A stretch of DNA of 60,459 nucleotides, taken from contig JANWXY010000022.1 of assembly GCA_025057135.1 (NCBI GenBank), positions 1 through 60,459 on the forward strand. The letters run 5' to 3'. The DNA comes from Bacteroidia bacterium. Lineage in GTDB: Bacteria > Bacteroidota > Bacteroidia > SpSt-205. The first letter of the stretch is position 1; each line of letters begins with the position of its first letter. Positions 50,301 through 59,600 of this stretch are shown in pieces. The notes beneath the pieces are model-generated. The model was given only the letters and a program-made list of their open reading frames with translations, was not told where the DNA came from and did no database searches. Made by a program: the position numbers and the translations under genes.

Positions 50301-52604
50301 ATGCGGCAGTTATTTTTGCTGACTTGTATAGCCCTTATCTGGGCTCAGACACCTGATACCGTACGCAGGCCAAAGATAGGACTTGTACTATCTGGCGGCG
50401 GAGCAAGAGGTGCTGCGCATGTGGGAGTCATTCAAGCGCTTGAAGAGGCTGGAATACCCATAGACTATATCACTGGGACATCTATGGGCGCAATGGTGGG
50501 AGGATTTTATGCGGCAGGATACTCACCAGCTGAGATGCTTCTCCTGATGATGCGGGAAAATCGCCAGTGGCTCAGTCCTGGTCCATTTTTCCGAGAGTAT
50601 GCCTACTACTCCCCTGCCCGGTCGTATGACATTACGAGCTGGGAAATTCCGCTGGAGTTTTTATCTAAGGGGGATTTACCCTTACCAGAGCAGGTCGTAT
50701 CTGACTTTGAGATTAACCTTGGACTGAATGCTAAGCTGGCTGGAGTAAGCCTGGCGAGGAAGGGAAACTTTGATAGCCTGCTCGTACCCTACCGAGCCAT
50801 AGGAGCAGACCTCTACAGACGCCGCCCGGTTATCTTTCGCAGTGGGAGTTTGCCCTTAGCCGTGAGGGTTTCTATCTCAGTTCCGATATTTTTCTCACCG
50901 CTGACCACCCGAGAATACACTAATCTGGTAGATGGCGGTGTGTATGATAACTTCCCCGTAGAGCCTATGAAAAGGGAGTTTGCGCCTGACTACATTATCG
51001 GCGTACATGTGGGCTCTCCTCCGATGACCTTGGAAGAGTTTCGTCAAAAGGGATACTATTATCGTCTTTTTTCGCACTTAGCCGACCAGAGCTCTTGGCA
51101 GAAACTCCCCGAACGAAGCTTCTTCATCCAGCCGGACTTAGGTGAGATGAGCAGCACAGACTTTTCTACGGGCGCCCTATCCTTCGCTGTGCGACGCGGC
51201 TATGAAGCGACCTTAGCCTGCATAGAAGAGTTGAGAGAGCAGATCGGTCCCTGGCGAGCTGACTCGGCCGCATTAGCCCGGCACCGACAGCAGTTGCGTC
51301 AGTACAGAAACCGTCCGATTCCTATTAGCACTGTGAGTTTTCATCCAGCCCATCCTGCCCAGAAGTTTTTCTATCGGCAAGTGCTGGGCATAAAGCCAGG
51401 TGAGACTCTAACCATAGATAGGCTGCGGCGTCGCCTGTTCATGCTCAGGAGAGCCTCTTCATTTTACAGTCTTTTCCCAGAGTTTATCCCAGACTCTCAG
51501 TTTGCGAACAAGTCAAACCTCACTGTGCTGGTTCGCCCTCGTGGTGATGCATTTCTGAGGGTGGGGTTAGGGGTATTCTCTCCGTCTGGGTATGCTATTC
51601 AGGTGGGAGCTCGCATAGAGAAAGTCTGGTGGGCGGGATGGGAAGGAGAAGCTTTACTCACCCAAGGTTCCTTCGCTCAAGGCGTGGAGTTTCGGTTACG
51701 CATTCGTCCGCCTTTACCCTTAGACATCCGCTTATTCGGTGAGACCCAAATCAATCGGTTTATTTACCAGCAACTCGGCAGTTATTGGCTTCCACTTCCC
51801 AGACAAGCCGGTGTATTCACAAGTACAGACTTCTTCGGAACCGGCATTCAGTTTGCTATAAAGCGATTCGAAGCCCAGATTGGTGTAGGCCGTTATTCCA
51901 TATTAGATAGCTACAACGAATCTGGCGTAGAGACTGAGGTACGGTCACTGACAAACTATTTACGCCTACTCGTAGATACCGAAGATGATCGCCAATATCC
52001 CACCGCAGGCAGTAGAATTTATGCGGCTATTTACCTCAATCATGCCCTTGAAAAGCCCTATTTTGCTCAGGCACCGTACGCACAAGCCCAGCACTTTTGG
52101 CCTCAGGCTGTATTGCGCTACCGTCAGAGCTTGTCTGTCTTAAGAGCCTTTAGTATGGGCTTCCGAATAGAGGGAGGACTTTCGCTTCAGGTGCCTTATG
52201 CTGATTCGGTTGCTGCCATCTTAGCCTCCCCCAGCTTTTATCCTTTTCCAGAAAGTGCTACCCTGTACTTGCCCCAACTGTATCAAAGGGGCTTCGCCGC
52301 TCTGGGAGGACATCTAACCATTCGTCTCAGACAGAAGCTCTTTCTCAGAGCAGAGGGATATATTCATCAGGCATTTCTGAACATGGAGTTTCCGAGCATA
52401 GAACAGCCCCAGGGAAAGCTTATTCTTCCCACGACTCTGAAAGATATCCCCCCTATCCAGCGTTACCTCATGGCAGGTATTTTCTACCGAACATTCATAG
52501 GTCCTCTCGGAGCGTTTATTTCCTATTATGACAGACAGCCACAGCCCCTGAGGATATTTCTTCATCTTGGCTACACGAGATTTTTAGAGCGCCCATGGCA
52601 GTAA
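50301..52604 (+). CDS. Patatin-like phospholipase with C-terminal outer-membrane barrel (type Vd-like)
   Basis: The 767-residue protein has a signal peptide (MRQLFLLTCIALIWAQ), then a patatin domain (about 24-300) with the oxyanion motif SGGGARG (31-37), the nucleophile GTSMG (Ser61) and DGG (Asp211) as the dyad. A POTRA-like segment follows (about 340-400; FYRQVLGIKPGETLTIDRLRRRL), and a BamA-like surface-antigen barrel runs to the C-terminal LGYTRFLERPW. This order matches PlpD, the type Vd autotransporter of Pseudomonas, with phospholipase A activity. Whether the patatin domain reaches the cell surface or faces the periplasm in this organism is unknown. All catalytic residues are present. 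Confidence 0.92.
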   Translation: MRQLFLLTCIALIWAQTPDTVRRPKIGLVLSGGGARGAAHVGVIQALEEAGIPIDYITGTSMGAMVGGFYAAGYSPAEMLLLMMRENRQWLSPGPFFREYAYYSPARSYDITSWEIPLEFLSKGDLPLPEQVVSDFEINLGLNAKLAGVSLARKGNFDSLLVPYRAIGADLYRRRPVIFRSGSLPLAVRVSISVPIFFSPLTTREYTNLVDGGVYDNFPVEPMKREFAPDYIIGVHVGSPPMTLEEFRQKGYYYRLFSHLADQSSWQKLPERSFFIQPDLGEMSSTDFSTGALSFAVRRGYEATLACIEELREQIGPWRADSAALARHRQQLRQYRNRPIPISTVSFHPAHPAQKFFYRQVLGIKPGETLTIDRLRRRLFMLRRASSFYSLFPEFIPDSQFANKSNLTVLVRPRGDAFLRVGLGVFSPSGYAIQVGARIEKVWWAGWEGEALLTQGSFAQGVEFRLRIRPPLPLDIRLFGETQINRFIYQQLGSYWLPLPRQAGVFTSTDFFGTGIQFAIKRFEAQIGVGRYSILDSYNESGVETEVRSLTNYLRLLVDTEDDRQYPTAGSRIYAAIYLNHALEKPYFAQAPYAQAQHFWPQAVLRYRQSLSVLRAFSMGFRIEGGLSLQVPYADSVAAILASPSFYPFPESATLYLPQLYQRGFAALGGHLTIRLRQKLFLRAEGYIHQAFLNMEFPSIEQPQGKLILPTTLKDIPPIQRYLMAGIFYRTFIGPLGAFISYYDRQPQPLRIFLHLGYTRFLERPWQ

Positions 52605-52613
52605 AAAATCATC

Positions 52614-52621
52614 TACCTTTG
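52614..52621 (+). promoter_or_regulatory. Promoter -7 element of the universal stress protein gene
   Basis: TACCTTTG ends five bases before the ATG at 52627 and begins ten bases after the patatin-barrel stop. Confidence 0.65.
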
Positions 52622-52626
52622 CGAAG

Positions 52627-53481
52627 ATGAAAGCCATATTGCACCTTACAGACTTCTCTGAAGTCGCTCAAAATGCGTATGCTTACGCAATAGCCCTGGC
52701 TAAAAAGTATGGCGCAGAGCTTCATATAGCCCATATATATGACCGCCCATATGCCAGTATTGCTTATCAAGGAGGGCTCTCTGCAATAGTCGATGCAGAG
52801 ATGGACTCAAAAATCCGCAGAGAGCTCATCAAACATTTAGAAAACTACGCTGCTTCCACTTCAACTGATGGCGTACGGGTCTTACTCCACCTTTGGGGAG
52901 ACCAAACAGTCTGGCGACCCGACCAATACATAGATAAGGCGCCTAATACTGGCTTAATCGTGATGGGCACTCGCGGCGCTACAAGCCTATGGCATGGTGG
53001 CCTCTTCGGAACGAATACAGCTCGGCTGATTCGGCACAGCCCTGTACCAGTACTCGCCATTCATCCGAAAAACTCGTATTCAGACTATCAGAAAGTTCTC
53101 CTACCAATAGACATTTTTGACGATTCCGCCATCTATCTCATCCAATCCGCAGTAGATTTCCTGCATCCATGGAAGGCAATGAAAGTCGTTCTGCTGGTGA
53201 TAAATACACCCTATGTCTTCTATGACACACCATCAATAGACAAGTTCTTGGCAGAGGTCAAAAATACTCTCCGGCACCCGAATATGGAACTTCGGGTATA
53301 TAACGACATCTCCGTAGAAGAAGGCCTGCGACAAGCCATGGAGGCTGAAAAAGCTGACTTACTCGTGATGGGAACTCACGCCCGCAAGGGGCTGGCCCAG
53401 CTTCTTTTTGGCAGCATAACCGAAAATGTGGCGCAACATTTACAATATCCCCTGCTGGTATTTCCTCCCAAGCAAAGCTAA
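52627..53481 (+). CDS. Tandem universal stress protein
   Basis: This is a cytoplasmic protein of 284 residues with two UspA-like domains (about 1-148 and 150-284). The first ends GLIVMGTRGATSLWHGGLFGTNTARLIRHSPVPVL, where the glycine spacing of the ATP-binding loop is visible. The second ends LLVMGTHARKGLAQLLFGSITENV, with the G-9x-G-(S/T) form. Both therefore probably bind nucleotide. Tandem Usp proteins are common in Bacteroidota; precise roles are unclear. The gene has its own promoter, is monocistronic, and is followed by a strong hairpin terminator between it and the convergent giant gene. Confidence 0.92.
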   Translation: MKAILHLTDFSEVAQNAYAYAIALAKKYGAELHIAHIYDRPYASIAYQGGLSAIVDAEMDSKIRRELIKHLENYAASTSTDGVRVLLHLWGDQTVWRPDQYIDKAPNTGLIVMGTRGATSLWHGGLFGTNTARLIRHSPVPVLAIHPKNSYSDYQKVLLPIDIFDDSAIYLIQSAVDFLHPWKAMKVVLLVINTPYVFYDTPSIDKFLAEVKNTLRHPNMELRVYNDISVEEGLRQAMEAEKADLLVMGTHARKGLAQLLFGSITENVAQHLQYPLLVFPPKQS

Positions 53482-53524
53482 CTGCAAGTTCCCATAGAGA
53501 AGCTATACAACCACGCCAAGCCGA

Positions 53525-53573
53525 CCTTACCAAAGTAAGGGGGGGCATCTGAGATGCCCCCCGCTCAATTTTT
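53525..53573 (+). terminator. Double-hairpin terminator between convergent genes
   Basis: CCTTAC-CAAA-GTAAGG (53525-53540) is followed at once by a 10-bp stem, GGGGGGCATC-TGA-GATGCCCCCC (53540-53562), and then a short T-run at 53569-53573. The two stems share G53540, so they may compete. The order fits termination of the universal stress protein gene, and the hairpin may also block transcripts from the opposite giant gene. It is the only clear intrinsic terminator I found in the window. Confidence 0.75.
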
Positions 53574-53601
53574 GGAGTACCTCTATGTCTGTGCTCTACG
53601 G

Positions 53602-56600
53602 CTACGGGACGAGCTTAAGGAGCTTCATGGAAGTCTCCTCCCCATTTTTGACAAACTGGAGAGTATAAACCCCAGTTGCCCAGTGCCGAACATCTACCCG
53701 AACTTCATGAAATCCTGTGGGATAGACCTGAGGCGTGATGTATGAAACCAACGCGCCCTTCGCATCGTATATCCGAACCCCGACATACTTTTCGTCAAAC
53801 AGACTAAACTGAACCGTGAGAAGCTCGGAGACTGGATTCGGAAATGCTCTGATAAATTCCTGAACAACTGGATTCTCTGATGAGAACTTGACCTCTGCGA
53901 CATTACTATACACAATCTGTCCTCCCTGGTGCTCGCTCATTACACGATACAGATTGGCTGCCTCAAAGCTCGGGAAGCTGTCCAACCATGTGAAGCTCGT
54001 GGCGCCTTGGACATCATGTCTATAGATGGATACCCACCCCGTATCTACCCGTTTTTGAAGAACCGCATACTGGATGGGGACATTCGTTTGCCAGAAAAGA
54101 CGGGCATGAGCTTCAGGGGTTGGGTAAGCCGCTAACACGCTCTGAATAGCAGGTAGCGGTGAGCAGTTAATAACATTGACGCTTTGCTGGACCGTATCGG
54201 GACAAGCACCGGGCGCGCTCACGACCATGGTGATGGTCTTCGTACCTGGTGTGCTCCAAGTGCAGGATTGGGAGCTACCCGAGTTCCAAGTTGTACCATT
54301 ATCGCAGCTCCACTGGACATTTCCGCCAATCACAGGTGAGCTGGAATAGACCTGAAACTCGCCAAATGTGGGGGCATTTGCTGCCTGCACATCAAACTCT
54401 AAACGCCACAGCTGCGCAAAGATAACTTGAGTCTCTGTAAAGACACCGCTGTCGTATACATAGGTACTCGGTGCGAAGGAGAAAGTTTTAGCCAGCTTCC
54501 ATCCGGAGCCGTCATTGTAGTACAGACGAGCGCGTCGGGGAATGCGCTGAGATGCATTTACACAGGTCTGACACGCCCAAAATACGACTCTATTTACGCT
54601 GCGTGGAATAGGATAGCGCCACATAGCCCACTGAGTACCAGCGCCAGTATTATTTGCGGTCCATGCCGTGCCGTTTTGATACACCCCATCCCCAAGCTGG
54701 GCGAAGTTGGCTGTTTGAACCGAAGAGAAGGTGAGCTGGGTCATATTAGGAACCGACCCATGCGTACCGAAGCTGCTGATGAGAGTTCCAAAGCTGGGTT
54801 GGCTGGGACCAGATATTAGGGTTTGATTGGTGAAAGTGACAGGCTGCCCCGTACAATACGGGATGGGACTGATAGAAAACTGACCATTCAAGTGGGGCAG
54901 GGCAATAGCCGCTACTGGTACTCTCTCTGAGGCGCAGGAGTTCTCTACCCAATACACCTGCGACTGGGAGAGAGGGGAAATGACAAGCGTAGGTGTATTG
55001 GAAGCAATAGGAGTACCACCAGAGGAAGAGGTATACCAGTTAGAAGGAAGTCCCGCTTGGAGTGTCAAGGAGCTACCAGCACATACGGCGGTATCTTTTT
55101 CCTGAGCCAAAAAGTTAGTCGTATAAGCTGTCGCAGCTCCATCATACGGTCCGCCAACAATAGGAAGAGGACATCCACCGAGAAGTACTCGCGTCGCAGA
55201 CCCATCATATGGCCCCCCTGCGTAGCTAAGAGTAGGACAGCTCGCTAACAATACCCCACTCGCTGAACCATCATATGGACCTCCCGCATATGGCAGTTCA
55301 GGAGGAGGACAATTTATAATAGAAGCAACGGCGGAACCATCATAAGGCCCTCCAGTGTACTGCGTGATTGGCCAACATATAGCACCCACAAACGCCGTAG
55401 CAGAACCATCATACGGACCGCCGGCATAGCTAAGCGTAGGGCACGCAGCTACAACTACCATGGTTGCAGCCCCATCATAAGGCCCACCATTCACTGGAAA
55501 AGGACAATCACCACCAACAAATGCCGTAGCAGACCCATCATACGGCCCACCGGCATAGCTAAACGTAGGACATGCAGCCACAACTACCATCGTCGCAGCC
55601 CCATCATAAGGCCCACCTTCCACCGGCAAAGGACAAGCACCACCAACAAATGCCGTAGCAGACCCATCATACGGACCTCCAGTGTAACTCAGAGTGGGAC
55701 AACTCGCCACCAATACTTGAGTCGCTGAGCCATCATATGGACCGCCAGCCCTTGCGGGCCACACCACATCAAACTCTATACAGAATGTAGAGTCACACAG
55801 AGTGCCATTGACGACGGTAATACATACACGCTTTCGTCCGGGTATAGTATAACTCACAGGCGGAGGGGTGGCGCCTATGTAGTCTAACTGGGAAGCTCCA
55901 CATCCAGCAGTACCATTTGCGCAGAAGTTCCAGTAAATATTTGCCCCGGTTCCATTTACAGTGTCGGTATAGGTAGGAGTAAAGGTGATCGGCACACCGA
56001 GCGGGACAGGGGAAGTAGGACTCATAGCCACACTTACCCCAGGTGTAGGATAGATAATCAAATAGCGGCAGGCTGTATCTGATTGTGTGCCGTTACTCAC
56101 ACCTAAGCACACGAGGTATGTATCTGGCACCGCATACATGTGCTGAGGTTGGAAATGGGTAGAGGTATTCCCATCGCCAAAGAGCCAGTAGTATTGTACG
56201 CCCGGTCCGACTGAGGAGTAGTTTAGAAACTGGGTAGGCTGCCCAAAACAAGAGCCAACATAGTCAAAGTTCGCTCTTGGCTTTCCAGGATCTGGGGGAA
56301 TACAGGTCTGCAGAATAGGATTCGCTGTTACATTTACGGTGATATCCCCCGTCGCCCACTCTGGCATTACGATCTGTACCCAGAAACTCTTGAATGGCGG
56401 ACGGCATTTTAAGTGTAGCGTTACATATGTACCTTCGGCGACGCACTCCTCCTGATTCATCGTACTGCAGTCTCCCGTAAGTACCCGATATAGAACCTGA
56501 CTACCCAGAGCCGTAGTGTTTTCTATAATCTGCACATCAAAATCCATTGTGTCAGGCGTGAGGTTATTTACTAACACCCACGCAGACTTCTTACCCACTG

Positions 56601-59600
56601 GGGTGCCAAAGCATGCCATGATAGTGTCGGCTTCTCCAGCTCCCTCTCCAATAGTAAAGCAATTGATAAACAGATTGGCTGAATAAGGACCACCTGCAGC
56701 AGCCACAGGTATCATCACAGAGTCTTGACAAAAGTCCCCTGGATGTCTCTGGAGCCATATGCGAGGGATTACCAGCCCCAAATGATTACATCCTGTGAAC
56801 ATAATGTAGTACCGTCCCGGCCGAATACATCCTCGACCCCAGTAGCGGTAACCCAAGCTAGGATGGGTTTGCCACATGCCCGTCAGCGGGACCCGAACTA
56901 ACCCTGTGGACGAAGAGTCCCCAGGTACAGCTTGGTAGTAAAGCTGAATATCGTCAGGATTGTAGTTATACTGACTGACGCCAGGGCGGTCATAGTTTAG
57001 GAAGATGTAGCCAGTGATGGCTGACTCAAACGCGTACCAGATAGTATGATTCCCACAGGTATTCTGGTCCGTCGGGTCCTTGGTCGCACAGGCGAGATCG
57101 CCCTGACAGCCTGTGTAAGTACCTGATGTTAGAGGGAGCCAGGTATACGGAGCATCACACTGAGAAGTAGGATTTCCAGTGATTACGTTTGCTTGTGAGT
57201 AATGGTTATACTGAACAGACCAGCCGGGCAGAGGTTCATATCTAACCTCCACCTGGATTTGAAGATTAGGTTCTTTGCCACATGTATTACGCTCCACAAC
57301 TACGTAATACCTCGTAGGCGGCGGGGGGTTGCACACATCTCGTATGAATGACACTGCATTAGATTGAGAACAGCACCACCAGCCCTGAGAGCTTGTGACA
57401 AAAGAGAGGCCTTGCGCTATCGTGGAATCCACCGAACCAGGAAACGCCGAAGGGGGATCATTACTGCTATACACGGCAAAAGCTGGCTGAGCACCGCCAC
57501 TAGTCAAGTTGGTCACTCGGACGTGTACTCTTCCACTTCCCGCCACTACAAACGTAAACCAGAGATTTCGTCTTCTATCCACAGGTAGTACAGCAGGAGG
57601 AGCACTAGACGGGGTGGTGTTATCCACCGTACCTATGGGGCAGTTAGCTGCCGGATCACTACTGAAGGCATCCGTTGTACAAAATATAAAGTCTGTACTT
57701 GCAGGACGACCATAAGGACCGAGAGGATCAAGTGGATTACCGGCATACCACTGATCATTCAGAGGTATAGTACCAAAGTCATAGGCATTTCGTGCATAGT
57801 TGGAGCGGGAAAATCCCACAGAGTCCACATAAATCGTTGGAGTGTAAGTCCAACCGATACAGCCATCTCCTGCGAAGGTCACAAGAGTATAAGTACCAGG
57901 AGGCACCCAGCATATGTGCCCCGTACCCGTGAAACAATCGTGAATGATAGTATAAGGGGGCGTAATAGCAGTAATATCCCCTTGATACAAACGGGAAGAG
58001 CTATAACAGCCACTCTGATGGATAATGAGATAGCTTGGACGAGTGACAGAAAACACTCTATAGCTCACTCTATTCTGCCCCCCACCGCACGGGGTGATTC
58101 CTGCAGGAAAAGGCAGGTTATTAGCACAGCTCCAAAACTCCCAGTCCAGCGTATAGCTACGATGTTGATTGGGGGCATAGACATAATCTGGAACCCAGTC
58201 TAAATTTCCAGGGCGGTCAGCCGTAGTAAAAGTTCCAAACTTCTGCACCCTCGGGTCCCGTGAGATAGTAAACCAGATACGGTTGCCTATGGCTCCACCT
58301 CTCCCACTTGTGTAGGTAGGGTTACTGTAAGTGCCTCCGACCGCATACACTACGAAGGTATACCAGCCTGGCTGCATACATGCCGTATATCCTCCGTGGC
58401 AGTCCATGAAAAGAGAGGTAAGGGTATTATCACTTATTCTTCCGCGGAAAGTGCGCCAGCCTGTAACCCCAAGTTCGGGCCAGGCAACGTAGGCATATTG
58501 AGGAGAAAAAGTCACCAAGCTCGGCTCCGCGATATATACTTCCCAGTAAAACTGCTTCGTAGCTCCGCCACAAGGCGCATAGCCTAATATGGTCAAAGGA
58601 TTATTGTGACAGGTAACTCGGGTCCACGTCGCGGTCAAAGAGTGGGTAGTACCTCCTATGGTACCCACCTCTTCAACATTTGGACGAGGGTCAGGACTTC
58701 CGGGTAGACTTACAGGGGCGGTTGGCGTGTAAAATCGCCGCTCTCCGGGGGGGAATACATGAAAGCGAAACCATGGACGGTCTCTTTCTCCGATATCTGA
58801 ATTGTCTCCAAAGCTAACCAGTGTATAATAACCTGGGGTGACGCAAACCTTGACTGGATAATAAAGGTCTTGACAGCCCACTTGGTCAATCAAGTTCTGA
58901 ATATATCCTCCCACTATGGGTTCTATGCGAGCATCACCCCTGTAAAGCCTATATTGAAACCGCCACCAGTTCCCCCCGCCTATCTCTAAAATTCCTTCTT
59001 GGTCTATTCTGATAATCCGATAAATAGCACGATTATTTCCAGCACCACAAACGCTTCCCGCCGGTAAAACTGTGGTCCTACAATCCAAGGTATCCCAGGT
59101 AGCGTAATAAGTTACTCCGGGGGTCAGAGGGGCGCCATTATTGATAGAGTCAGCCTCCTGCGGGCGATTATGTAAGCCAAAAAGCTGCTGGGGAGTGGAA
59201 CCGAGCTGTACGCGAAAGTTAACAGGTAGTCCCAGAGCAGTATAAGGAGCCCAACATGTCCGCCATAAAGCTGAACGATTAATCCGAGCAAGCACCTGTA
59301 CAGTATAAGTCCCTGCTGTCAAGCAGTTTATCCAGCCATCATTATCAACTGTGGCGCGCAGAGTGAGATTACACCCATTTACGGCAGGTGTGCCCTCAAA
59401 TATCCTAAAACGCACCGTACCCATGCAGTACCACCACCACCACGGATGGGAATACCAGAAGCGCACATGCGCCGCACCAGTCAGTGTGAAAGTATAATAT
59501 AGAGCCAAATCAAAATCTCCTATGGTATCATCAGGAGTCACTGCGCTACCGAAGGCGCTGCAGGGATTATTGGCAATACGACTTTGGCATCCCCAGAAAT

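Noticed and set aside
55130-55752. Regular direct repeats suggesting a CRISPR array
   Set aside because: Spacing is in multiples of three, the intervals are similar to one another, and the repeats are in frame in a long coding sequence. No cas genes are present.
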